64,000 nt of DNA from Paragorgia papillata (lineage: Eukaryota; Cnidaria; Anthozoa; Scleralcyonacea; Coralliidae): the NCBI GenBank assembly GCA_035771165.1, contig JAWNZC010000001.1:3532501-3596500 (forward strand), given 5' to 3'. The notes below the pieces were generated by a model that was not told the origin of the DNA, made no database searches, and worked only from the letters and a program-made list of their open reading frames with translations. A program made the translations under genes and the position numbers. Shown one piece after another: positions 1-11,100 of this stretch; the stretch's first letter is position 1; every line of letters begins with the position of its first letter.

Positions 1-61
1 AGTAAGACGCCTAAGACTTGAGCGTCATATCATGTATATAATTTCTTTTTTAATGTTTTAG

Positions 62-3000
62 CTGGAGGAAAGGCAAGGCTTACTCGAATCGGAGTTGCGC
101 GACAAAGTTTTGAAAATCGAGGAAATAGCCGAGGAGAAGACCAAGCTTTACGAGAACACATTTCAAAAGTACCAGGGTCAACTTCTCGGAAAATACAACG
201 AGTTAAAAAGTAAAATGGAAGCTAACTTCAATTCTGTCTTCAAGAAAATGCAAGCGGATACCAGAACACAGTTCGACAACATGCTGAAGAAGTTTGCCCA
301 AAAAGAACAAGAACTCGACGCTGCCTTTCAAACAAGTAAGATGGCTAAAAAACTTATAGGAAGAAAAAGGTCTTGTAGTTAGGTATACAAATGTATATTC
401 ATGCAGCATGACCGTAGAAAGCAGGGGGGATTAGGGCAAAGAGATCATAATTACAACTAGAGGGGGCATTGGGGCCAAAAATCGGGTAACCATTTGAAGG
501 CAGCCATCTTGAATCAATTGGGGGGCAAACTTGCAACCCGGATGTCAAACTGCTCGGTCCCAGACTTTTCCTACTAAGGTCGGGATGCCCTGTTGATCCT
601 GCCAATCTTGACCTGACCACCACCGTCTACACCCATCACACCGATTTTATCGGTGGAAATAGCTTTTGATTAAAGGAGGGATGGTGGGTATTTTCGCAAT
701 TTTCTTTACTTCTTGTATGCTACCATATAGTTAATAGAACATATACATGGTTTGGGAAGCTCTATTGTCTTTCAACATGAAGCATGGTCATGTTGAACTG
801 ACAATGGAGTTCCTTATATGGAAGTAAATTCTATGGACACGTAACGATGAAGCACTACAACACGTGACGATGAAGCAACACACTAATTAAACCTGATCGT
901 TGCTTCATTATACAGAAAATACAATACCATGACTGCACAAATTTTCATAAACTTAAACAAAAACATAGAACAATCACTTTGGACGAGTTTCCAAACCATG
1001 TATGTGTTCTATTAACTATGATGCTACTGATACCTGTCTTCGCTGTGCCGTCAAAAGGCGCAATGATCGGCCAAGCGTGGTGTGCCTCTCATTCTCGTCC
1101 CAAGCCCTGCGCAGTTTATTAGTTGTTAACCTTGGTTATCTAATAACCTCATTTAACAACTGCATTCACTTTACTTCCCCGTATGGTTGGTTAGGTGCAG
1201 ACGGGGGGTTCACCGACTTACCAGGCGCTTGTTATTACTTGGATTCAGGTCAGGATGCCCTATTGTGATCTCCAATCTTGACCTGACCACCAAACGTGAT
1301 ATATCCTACATAAATCACCCATCTTGGTGATCCGACAACTGCGCCAAACCACTGATACCAATGTTACCATTTTTATCCGAAGTTATATCCAGATATCCTG
1401 CAACGCCAATTCACATCCGAGTATGCTGAGCTGCACCACGTATGCTGTAGAGCCAATCTGGTGTCATCTCGAGGTATGCACCCAGTGAATGCCAATCTGG
1501 GGCTGCACCAAGTAAATGCCAATCTGGGGCTGCACCCAGTGAATGCCAATCTGGGGCTGCACCCAGTGAATGCCAATCTGGGGCTGCACCCAGTGAATGC
1601 CAATCTGGGGCTGCACCCAGTGAATGCCAATCTGGGGCTGCACCCAGTGAATGCCAATCTGGGGCTGCACCAAGTAAATGCCAATCTGGGGCTGCACCAA
1701 GTAAATGCCAATCTGGGGCTGCACCCAGTGAATGCCAATCTGGGGCTGCACCCAGTGAATGCCAATCTGGGGCTGCACCCAGTGAATGCCAATCTGGGGC
1801 TGCACCCAGTGAATGCCAATCTGGGGCTGCACCAAGTAAATGCCAATCTGGGGCTGCACCCAGTGAGTGCCAATCTGGGGCTGCACCCAGTGAATGCCAA
1901 TCTGGGGCTGCATCCAGTGAATGCCAATCTGGGGCTGCACCCAGTGAATGCCAATCTGGTGCTGCACCCAGTGAATGCCAATCTGGGACTGCACCCAGTG
2001 AATGCCAATCTGGTGCTGCACCCAGTGAATGCCAATCTGGGGCTGCGCCCAGTGAATGCCAATCTGGGGCTGCACCAAGTAAATGCCAATCTGGGGTTGC
2101 ACCCAGTATGCTAGAAATGCCATTCTAGGGCTGCACCCAGTATGCTGTCGATCTGCACCCAGGCTGTAGCAACTGTCGATCACTGGGACTGCACCCAGGT
2201 TGTAGCAACTGTCGATCACTGGGAGTACACCCAGGCTGTAGCTGATGTCAATCACTAGGACTGCACCCAGGCTGTAGCAAATGTCAATCACTAGGACTGC
2301 ACCCAGGCTGTAGCAAATGTCAATCACTGGGACTGCACCCAGGCTGTAGCAACTGTCGATCACTGGGACTGCACCCAGGCTGTAGTTTTATTAACCCTCT
2401 AGTTTTATTTATGATCTTTATGGGCTGAGCAGGGGGGGGGCGGCTAAACTCCAAACGAGGGTGGCTCAGTCGCCTCCCCTAGAAATTTAACGTTAACACA
2501 CTAGGCGTACGCAGTTAGCGCAAGCACATGGTGCAGAGAGGTATCAAATCTCTTTTTTTCCTCGTTTTTCCATCAGTCAGTCAGTCAGTCCAGTCAGTCA
2601 GTCAGTCAGTCAGTCAGTCAGTCGGTCAGTCAGTCAGTCAGTCAGTCAGTCAGTCAGTCAGTCAGTCAGTCAGTCAGTCAGTCAGTCAGTCAGTCAGTCA
2701 GTCAGTCAGTCAGTCAGTCATGCAGTCAGTCATGCAGTCAGTCATGCAGTCAGTCATGCAGTCAGTCAGTCATGCAGTCAGTCAGTCATGCAGTCAGTCA
2801 GTCATGCAGTCAGTCAGTCATGCAGTCAGTCAGTCATGCAGTCAGTCAGTCATGCAGTCAGTCAGTCATGCAGTCAGTCAGTCATGCAGTCAGTCAGTCA
2901 TGCAGTCAGTCAGTCATGCAGTCAGTCAGTCATGCAGTCAGTCAGTCATGCAGTCAGTCATGCAGTCAGTCATGCAGTCAGTCATGCAGTCAGTCAGTCA

Positions 3001-6000
3001 GTCAGTCAGTCAGTCAGTCAGTCAGTCAGTCAGTCAGTCAGTCAGTCAGTCAGTCAGTCAGTCAGTCAGTCAGTCAGTCATGCAGTCAGTCAGTCATGCA
3101 GTCAGTCAGTCATGCAGTCAGTCAGTCATGCAGTCAGTCAGTCATGCAGTCAGTCAGTCATGCAGTCAGTCAGTCATGCAGTCAGTCAGTCATGCAGTCA
3201 GTCAGTCATGCAGTCAGTCATGCAGTCAGTCATGCAGTCAGTCATGCAGTCAGTCAGTCAGTCAGTCAGTCAGTCAGTCAGTCAGTCAGTCAGTCAGTCA
3301 GTCAGTCAGTCAGTCAGTCAGTCAGTCAGTCAGTCAGTCAGTCAGTCAGTCAGTCAGTCAGTTAGTCATCCAATCAGGGATTGAAGCGGTTTGATCGCTT
3401 CCTACCAGATGTTTTCTCCCTTCTCCCGTCTCACCATTTACTCTACACAACACTGATTTAAGTGGGGTTTTTTGTGTGTTTTAAGGTCAATTCAAACTCG
3501 ACGAACACTATGCTGCAACAGAGCGTCGCCTTGAAGCGGAGAAGAAAGCCAAAATTGCGGAGATGGAGAAGAAATCAAAGCAGTTTTGCGAGACCCTTCG
3601 CAAGGAGACTGTATCCAACTTCAAGTTTTCCAAAGATCAACTCGATCTGTTTATTAACGACCAAGTGAAGGAAATCAAAAGGATCGAAGAAGCAGCCGTT
3701 GTCAAACTGGAAATACAAGCTGAAGGCCACAAGAAGGACTCGGATAAGAAAACCGACATGGCCAGACAAGAATTGATTAACATCATGGAGAGTCGCACGA
3801 CCAGGCATCATAAGGAAATTAAAGAGGAATGCTCCAACAACTTACGGAAAATGAAAGAGATGGTCGCCGCTCTTCAGACTGAATTAAAAGCTTTAAAACA
3901 AGCGGTGAGTACGTGCTATTGAAAATTGGGTGTTTTTGTCAGACTTGGATTTTTTTGAGTTTTGAAATTTTACACAATATTATAAATAGTCAAAATTGTA
4001 GCAATTGAGGTACGAGGGAAACATCGAGTTTTACGGACCCAACCCCAAAGGCTTAAAGTGCTTATGAAACGAAAATTAAGTTTGTTTTATTTGAAAGTAC
4101 TTTTAAAATGACAAAGTAACATCTTTTGCCGTTTTTTGTTTCATTGCTTCGTTGTTGAGATATTTCAGTTTGTTTGATATGTGAAACTAACCAGTGACAT
4201 CACAACGTACATAATGACTTACTGGGAAAGGTTATATATCTTTGCTATTATTAAACAGAATCAGTTGAGAATGTATACTTTTGTTGTTGTAAGGGAAAAA
4301 CACACACACACAATTGCTTCATAGTGATTCCATCTGATAATAGCAAAGATATATAACCTTTCCCGGTAAGTCATTATGCACGTTGTGATGTCACTGGTTA
4401 GTTTCACTTATAAAACAAACTGTGATATCTTAAAAACAAAGTAAGGAAACAAAAAACTGCAAAAGGTGTTACTTTGTCATTTTAAAAGTACTTTCAAATA
4501 AGACAAACTTAATTTTCGTTTCATAAACACTTTAATAAGGTTAATAAGAATGCAAAATTCAGTCCGGCCAGGCCTTATTTAAACACCCCCTAAATCGCTA
4601 AGCAAATGCTCAACTCTTTTGTACAAAAACTCTTGATGAATAATTCAAACTGTGTTTTCTGTTATTTATTTAGACCCAGCCAACAACTCATATGTAAGGC
4701 GGCTCATAGATATATCAGGTACTCTATTTAGTGGAGGAACATAAACTGCGGATTTCTAGTTTTCTAGTTGACTAGAGGGGCGGTTTTCACTCAAGAAAAT
4801 TTTCCTTAGGACTTAGGAATAGAATTGTCTTAATTAAAGCCATTAGTTTCGACCGAGAGTTTACAAGATACACGAAGGTTCCCTGCACTTTCCTATACGT
4901 TGGAAAATGTTTCTGAGCGGTTGTATTGTATTCCATTGTATTGCGGCATTGCATTGCGTTGCATTGCAGTGTGTTGCATTGCATTGCATTGCATTGCATT
5001 GCATTGCATTGCATTGCATTGCATTGCATTGCATTGCATTGCATTGCATTGCATTGTATTGTATTGTATTGTATTGTATTGTATTGTATTGTATCGCATT
5101 GGATTGTAGCGCATTGTATTGTATTGTATTGTATTGTATTGTATTGTATCGCATTGTATTGCATTGCATTGTATTGCATTGCATTGTATTGTATTGTATT
5201 GTATTGTATTGTATTGTATTGTATTGTATTGTATTGTATTGTATTGTATTGTATTGTATTGTATTGTTTTGTTTTGTATTGTATCGCATTGTATCGCATT
5301 GTATCGCATTGTATTGTATTGTATTGTATTGTATTGTATTGTATTGTATTGTATTGTATTGTATTGTATTGTATTGTATTGTATTGTATTGATGTATCAC
5401 ATTGAATTGCATTGTATTGTATTGTATCGCATTGGATTGCATTGGATTGTATCGCATTGCATTGCATTGCGTTGCGTTGCGTTACGTTGCATTGCGTTGC
5501 GTTGCGTTGCGTTGCATTGCATTGCATTGCGTTGCGTTGCATTGCATTGCATTGCATTGCATTGCATTGCATTGCATTGCATTGCATTGCATTGCATTGC
5601 ATTGCATTGCATTGCATTGCATTGCATTGCATTGCATTGTGAGATGTACGTAGAAGCTTAAATATATAGTGCATGTAACGAAACATATAATCACAAGACG
5701 GAGTATACCTGTAAGGCTGGTTTTAGGAAAACCTGTAAACTGTGTTTGTAAGCGAGACGTATTAAAAACATATAAACGTAGGGTGCTGATTTTACCATTC
5801 ACTCTGGTGAAAGTATTGGGTTTTAAAAATGGCCACCTTTAAGATTTTTTTAATTTAAAGTGCCTATCCTCATGTTTGGACCTTATAAAATATTTATAAT
5901 CTTTGGCATGTTTTGATACGAATTGCTTAATGTTTCATCTTTTTCTCTTCTGCTAGAGTGGTGTGACGTCTTTTCCGCCGGTGAACGAGCTATCATTTCC

Positions 6001-6019
6001 TTCAAATTATGAAGCTTAA
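62..6019 (+). CDS. Coiled-coil protein, C-terminal part (exons 62-335, 3486-3904, 5957-6019)
   Basis: Three exons join in frame. Exon 1 follows an AG at 60-61 and ends before GTAAG at 336; its last base plus GT at 3486-3487 completes a Ser codon. Exon 2 ends before GTGAGT at 3905, and exon 3 follows TAG at 5954-5956 and stops at TAA 6017-6019. The 251 or so residues are highly charged and rich in E, K, Q and L with heptad-like spacing (for example KKAKIAEMEKKSKQF and MKEMVAALQTELKALKQA), so a long coiled coil is expected, ending in a short Pro-containing tail (FPPVNELSFPSNYEA). No catalytic motif is visible and the 5' part lies outside the window. The helical tail of a GB1/RHD3-type (GBP/atlastin) GTPase is one possibility, but nothing here proves it. 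Introns of 3.1 and 2.1 kb are full of tandem repeats. Confidence 0.72.
582..1296 (+). repeat. Direct repeat pair (582-625 and 1252-1296)
   Basis: A segment running from GGATGCCCT to CTTGACCTGACCACC occurs twice about 670 bp apart in the same orientation. The space between holds a MITE. It looks like a dispersed repeat present twice; no coding potential was seen. Confidence 0.55.
717..1027. mobile_element. MITE with 7-bp target duplication, copy A
   Basis: A 297-bp element (724-1020) has terminal inverted repeats beginning CATA(TA)GTTAATAGAACATA. It is flanked on both sides by the same 7 bp, ATGCTAC (717-723 and 1021-1027). A second full copy lies at 47991-48315 and a lone end at 59703. No ORF, so non-autonomous. 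A 7-bp duplication is unusual among DNA transposons. Confidence 0.85.
1479..2107. repeat. 27-bp minisatellite, about 23 copies
   Basis: Tandem array with unit CACCCAGTGAATGCCAATCT plus GGGGCTG. A variant unit with CCAAGTAAATG recurs at intervals, and single-base variants (GGTGCTG, GGACTG, GTGAGTG) mark copies toward the 3' end. 27 is a multiple of three, so all frames stay open on both strands; these are not genes. Lies in the first visible intron of the coiled-coil gene. Confidence 0.95.
2152..2386. repeat. 36-bp minisatellite, about 6.5 copies
   Basis: Tandem units run TGTAGCAACTGTCGATCACT followed by GGGACTGCACCCAGGC, with AACTGTCGAT/AAATGTCAAT variants. It shares the CTGCACCCAG word with the 27-bp array just upstream, so the two arrays may have a common origin. 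Confidence 0.9.
2571..3362. repeat. (CAGT)n array with higher-order CATG units
   Basis: About 790 bp of CAGT tetranucleotides. Two blocks (about 2717-2993 and 3079-3253) are built from 16-bp units CATGCAGTCAGTCAGT, with 12-bp units CATGCAGTCAGT at their edges, separated by pure CAGT. The repeated block pattern suggests a segmental duplication inside the array. The 'SQSV' reading frames are repeat shadows. Intronic. Confidence 0.95.
4053..4535. mobile_element. TTAA-flanked foldback element (475 bp)
   Basis: TTAA at 4053-4056 and 4532-4535 flanks an element with long inverted arms (about 120 bp), starting AGTGCTTATGAAACGAAAAT. It shares internal words with the other TTAA family here (TTAAGTTTG, a GAGATATTTC-like word). 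TTAA duplications point to piggyBac- or Kolobok-type mobilisation. Sits in the second visible intron of the coiled-coil gene. Confidence 0.85.
4921..5639. repeat. Pentanucleotide array (ATTGC/ATTGT)n, about 720 bp
   Basis: Perfect 5-bp periodicity. ATTGC units fill both ends, ATTGT units the centre, with sharp block borders, and ATTGCG-type units (GTTGC) cluster near 5466-5540. It is intronic. ORFs such as CIVLYCIVLY and NAMQCNAMQ are repeat shadows. Confidence 0.95.
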
Positions 6020-6324
6020 CCAACTATTAAAACCACCATCTGACTGGACAACCTTTTTAAATGAAACCTCACCCCCCGGAAACCCTAAACCTAATCACAA
6101 CCCTCCGGAAAAATGTCCCATTTTTACCTTTGTGTTCAAGTTTAACATCCCGCTTGTGGGATGGTTTTATTAGATGGTTAAGCTTCATAATTTGAAACCG
6201 ATGATACCTCGGTGAACAGCAAACCAGGAAACATCTTTGCATGTTCCTGAGTTGACGTCATTTTTTGTGAATAGTAAACCAAGTTGAAGATGAAACTTTA
6301 GTTTTTTTCCGTATGTTTTTGCTG

Positions 6325-6658
6325 TACACACGTAAAAATCTCACAGCTTGCCAACAGGATGTGTTCGCAACAGGTCGGTAGCAAGGCTGTTAACTGGTTG
6401 TAACAATGCTGTTCGTTCAAGAAGCTGCTACAACCTTGTTAGCGTCAACCTGTTAACAACTTGTTGAGTGCAGAGTGGTAACAGGTTGTTGGAACAACTT
6501 GTCATCGGTCTGTTGGAGTCATCAGCCTTGTTACAAGTTGTCAACAACCTGTTACAGACATGTTAACAGATTGGGACAGTCAGTGCGAACACATGACGGT
6601 GACAGCCTTGTAATAACTTGCTTGCAGGTATGTAACAGCTTGCGCGTTTTTACGTGTA
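6325..6658. mobile_element. MITE of the TACACGCGTAAAAA-end group, diverged member
   Basis: Ends TACACACGTAAAAATC and GCGTTTTTACGTGTA form short inverted repeats. The interior is rich in TGTTAACA / CTTGTTA words, as in the other members at 47180-47395, 54380-55205 and 61102-61558. Confidence 0.65.
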
Positions 6659-6775
6659 CAAGCTGTCGTAAGTTAAACTCAGAGAAAAACTCTGAGCTCC
6701 AGACGGGACTCGAACCCACAACCTTCCGAATGCCAGCCGGACGCTCTCACCATTGAGCCACTGGAAATCAGATGA
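6659..6775 (-). repeat. tRNA-derived SINE-like repeat, minus strand
   Basis: On the minus strand an A-box-like stretch (GTGGCTCAATGGTGAGAG) is followed by a B-box (GGGTTCGAGTCCC) and then a tail with the hairpin CTCAGAGTTTTTCTCTGAG. The same tail follows a B-box at 62944-63040 on the plus strand. The acceptor stem is not preserved, so this is a SINE or relic, not a working tRNA gene. Confidence 0.7.
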
Positions 6776-6961
6776 GACCGAGGTTGTTTTCGATATTTAC
6801 ATACGAAAAAGCTTTACCAACTCAAGCTGAAAACAAACACTAATAATATACAAGAAACTTTAGTTGATGATAATATTAAGCGGTTCGATTCCTATCAGAA
6901 AGTGCCAAGGATTATAAGTAATATTGATGGTTTGCCATCAATCCTTTGAGATTAAATTAGG

Positions 6962-7680
6962 AGACAAAGATAACGGAGCCTGAATTGAAGGCTGAATGTG
7001 GTGCACACTTCACACTGGTGACATATTTACGATCAAGACAGTTGTCAGCTACTGTTCATCTGATGCTGTTTAAAGGGTATTGGCAATAAAAATTAAATTT
7101 GTCTCATTTGAAAGAACTCGTCAAATGGCATAATAAGACCTTTTGTAATTTTTCTGTATCTTTCTTTGAAATATTTCGACCAAAGTCAGCCTGCTGTCCG
7201 CCATCATTTTAAATGTTGTGGGTCAATTTAAAATGGAAATAGCGCAACAAAATCGAGTTTCTATCTCATAAGGTTGGCAAGATAAAAATTTCAGTTTACC
7301 CTGCTTATGTCACATGCATATCGAAAATAATTCCAAGATGGCGGACAGCACGCTGTCTTCCGTCGAAATATTTCCAAAACCAACAGATACGGAAAAATTG
7401 TAAAAGGTCTTCTTATACCATTTGACGAGTTCTTTCAAATGAGACAAACTTAATTTTTATTGCCAATACCACAAAGTGAGCCATCGCTTTCAAAATCTAC
7501 TAACGACTGAACAACGTGCAAGAACACCTTGATCAAAAGGCAAAGCTGTTCAACTTTTTGTCCAACTCCAAAAGCGAAAGGAGCAAAGAACTTTAATACA
7601 ACATGCCTCACTCCGTCAGTAGAGAAGTCAAATGTGCAAAAATGCAAAATCGTGACACCCAAAAAGGGGGGGAAAAACGA
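6962..7680 (+). repeat. Diverged duplicate of 38476-38880, split by a TTAA element
   Basis: The left part (GGAGCCTGAATTGAAGGCTG, about 6975) and right part (about 7485-7610, with AACAACGTGCAAGAACA) match 38476-38510 and 38665-38790 in the same order. In the other copy a pure (CAGT)n array fills the place of the sequence lying between them here. Confidence 0.7.
7070..7470. mobile_element. TTAA foldback element, AGGGTATTGG family, copy 1
   Basis: Starts AGGGTATTGGCAATAAAAAT after TTAA (7070-7073); the right arm ends ATTGCCAATACC with its TTAA lost. Arms of about 120 bp contain the mirrored words GACAGC(A)CGCTGTC and CCGCCATC / GATGGCGG. Other copies: 36013-36512, 40869-41309, 62186-62918. Confidence 0.85.
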
Positions 7681-7932
7681 GCTGAAACCTAATTAAGTCT
7701 TCTGAATTTATTGGGAAAACGATTTCTCCACTTAGGTAAACTTCGAGGGTATATTAAAACTTTTCAATAATAAAGACCACCACTAGAGCAAAGCAATGAA
7801 CTAAAACGAAGCTCATGAGAGCTGTGCCGAACGGTTTATGGGAAACACGTAATTTCTCAGGTGGGCCACCTTTATACTAACCAAGAACCCCCAGTGATTA
7901 GTGTTTCATCACAGCGGTTTTGAAAATCTGTT

Positions 7933-7938
7933 TTTATT
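7933..7938 (-). terminator. Putative polyadenylation signal (AATAAA) of aldolase
   Basis: TTTATT on the plus strand reads AATAAA on the gene's strand, 167 nt past the aldolase stop codon. It is the nearest canonical hexamer I saw. Confidence 0.5.
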
Positions 7939-8104
7939 CAACTTTCATTTATCAAGTCTGAGTTGACAGCTCTGATACAATCATATCACCGTAGCAATAG
8001 CTAATACAGTCTACCATGAGCACACTATGGCAGTATATATAATATACTGTACATTCAAGTTATTGGCATTCAAGTATTACAGGCACTAGTCGTCACACAG
8101 GTTT

Positions 8105-11100
8105 TTAATATGCATAGTTAGCTTCAAAGGTTTTCTGGCCTCCAGCCAAGCTTTCAATGCCAGTGTAGCAACCACACGAAGCTGCACCATTAGCTGCAGC
8201 TCGCTTTCCAAGCTCTGACTGGCCTGCTTTCACATTTTCCGTCTTTCCACCCCAGGCTTTCAATACACTGGCCTGAAGAGCTCGTCCAAACGAGAAGGTC
8301 AGTGCCCATGGTTTCTTACCTAAGAAAGGGACATGAATAACTATTAAAGCCTCAGAGTCACAAGACACCAATTTAGAGTTGTGCCAATTTTTGGCCATCT
8401 CAGATGGGAACAACCTTGTATCCACGGTCTTATCTCCGCTTCCCCACCCCTGTGGGGGTGAGATGGGAATGGGTTTTCTCAAACTCATTAATAATTCATG
8501 AATTGTTCAGTTGTAGCCAATCCATTTTCCACATCAAAATGTGGTGAACTGGATCACATTTCTTAATCTGCATATTGAAATCAATGAGGAAAACACCGCA
8601 GATCACGATGCGAATACTCGTTTGGGAAGCAAGATCAAACACTCGTTTATCGTGTTTCATCAGGGGACTCGATAATTTAAATTTTGTTTTCTCGTGTTTG
8701 GAACCCCTCATGAAACTCAAACTCGTGTTTGATCTATTACAAGAAAGGACGCATCATGTTGTTAGAATACTGGCTAAATACAGGCAGTGGCAGCGCCAGG
8801 GTGCAAGTGGGGGGGGGGGGCAATGCGAGCACCAAAGGTGTGAGAAACGTCTAGGGGGGTCCAGGGCATGCTGCCCCGGAAAATTTTGAAATCTAGACTT
8901 TCTGAAATGCCATTTCCTGCATTTTGAGGGAGATTTTACAGAATTTAAGATTATAAAACATCATAGAAAACACTAAAAACTACACATTTCAGATCTTTAT
9001 ACAGTAGCTAGGTAATTAGAAAAAAAGTCGAAAGAAACCCAAGTGCATTCCAGAAATTTAAAACGATCAGGCTTTGGACAATTTATCAGCGCCTGCGATA
9101 CACTAATGATATGTACCGCTTAATTCCAAAATTGATAAAACGAATTAAGGAAGACTATTCATGGAACAAGACCAACTCAGGTGTTTTATTACTTGTCTTC
9201 ATTCTTATATTCAAAAGTTTATTTTAGGTAGGTTGCCTGCCCTTATGCCAGTAGTTCCCTGTTCCCATGAGCCACATTTAAAATCTCAGTCAAAAACCGG
9301 CTCATCCTTACTCTTGATGAGGGGCTCCAGTTATAAAATGTTATCCAAAAAATCTCAACTTTTCATTTTGAATGGCAGCCTTGTTGCATAGGCAAATCTG
9401 AAAAAGTTGTCCCAAAATATTGCACAATACATACCAGGATGTTTGTTAATGGCATCTAAATTTACAGATGCTTCTTCTTCAGACTGTCCCCCAGACAAGA
9501 ATGTAATGCCAGGAACTGCTGGTGGTACAGTACGCTGCAATGCAGTAACAGTGGCCTCACCAATCTGTTCTGGAGTGTACTTTGTAGGACAGCTTTGGCC
9601 TAAAAATCAAACAATTCAGGCATTACTAACAAATACATGTAAATTCTGAACAAAACCAGGTGATGAATCAGGCTTAAAAGTTTTTGAATGCGGCTTAAAA
9701 AAGTTTCTGTTCATGATCCAACATTTTGACACCCCGATCTAGTGTCTTCATCAGGGGTGGTTGTTGTAAAGACAGGTCCCATATTTTATACTCACAGAAC
9801 CACTAAAATGTTTATATCTAGTGACAACAAGAATAAAAGATATTGGGGGTAGACTCATTGCTGGTACCATATTACTGTATGCTATCTAACATCCTAGTAA
9901 GTTCCCATGGTACTTTTGATAAGCTGGTGTCAATACAAGTTCTGATTACTACCGGACCCTGTGGTTTTGACAGTCAAACGTGCTGGGAGAACTTACCAGG
10001 TGTATACATGACATTAGTGATGGTTCATATTTTGGCTACGCTCACTGAAAAAGGGGACAACTTTAGGTGAGTTTGAATTTTGGTAGTATTATACACCTAA
10101 TGTCTGATTCCAAAGTATTTGTTTTCAAGTTAGTCTCAATGTTTCCAGTTTCCTGAAAGGAAGTTATGGCAACTAGTTTCCCTTAGGGTTAGGCTGTTTA
10201 GCTATGTATTAGCCATTTCAGAATTGCACTAGAGACCTGGGGATAGCAAGGTTGACGATGTATCATGGAACTGTTTTAGGGGGTGGATTCTTTGTTCACA
10301 AAACAGCCCCATGATGCATTGTCAACCTCGCAATCCTCAGGTCTCTAGTACAAATCCAAAATGGCTAATATAGCCTGCATTTTCACTGTTGCACTTGCTA
10401 GTCATGCGACTATACATGAACCAATGCCAGTCTCATTCACATTCAGCAAAAAACAAGCTATACTGTATAATATTATCTTCACTGATTCCTAGCCTGGATC
10501 AAGTAACTCATTCCTTGCAAGCCTTGAATTTCATCGAGGACATGTCCTCCGGTAATCGTCATTTGGCTGCTGATAGGGATTTTCCCCCCACAATGTGTAC
10601 GACACTTTTGTCCACTGATTGAGTTTGGAGTTTTTAAATTTTCCTGATTGATCGAATGTATGATCGTAAGAAAATGTTCGGCAATAGAATATCCCAGCCA
10701 ATGATTGAATTATCAGCGTGTAAATGTTTTGGTGGCCATTGCGGGATCAGCCTGGAAATGCAGGCACAACTGTGCTAACCACGTGTTCAAACACTGGCGG
10801 CCATGATTGTGCATTGACATTAAAATATGCAGAGGACATTGTTCAGTGTTGGAGTGAATACTATAGCACATAAATGACATAATATCATGTGAATGTTAGT
10901 CACTCTTTATCATGGATTTAATCATTTCCTGACTGTATAGGATAACAGTTTTGTCCTAGGTGAGAGAAAAATGTCCTTGGATAGCCTCATAGAAACTCAT
11001 TATCGGAGGACGTTTTTGTCTTTGGATGCAAAAAGTATAATTTGAGGCCCGATTCCTTGACAGGATCAGAAATGAACCTCACAAATTGTTGATTTGGTCC

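Noticed and set aside
1373..2363. Long frames on both strands with LAFTGCSPR and VNANLGLHP repeats
   Set aside because: A 27-bp unit keeps every frame open; both strands give similar-length frames and the array lies in an intron.
1373..3365. CRISPR-like array
   Set aside because: Repeats are contiguous tandem units without unique spacers, in a eukaryotic intron.
2528..3394. Ser/Gln-rich frames (SQSVSQSV) up to 288 aa
   Set aside because: Product of the CAGT repeat in three frames; no flanking coding signal.
4787..5802. Many frames with QYNTIQYN, NAMQC or CIVLYC repeats
   Set aside because: Shadows of the ATTGC/ATTGT pentanucleotide array.
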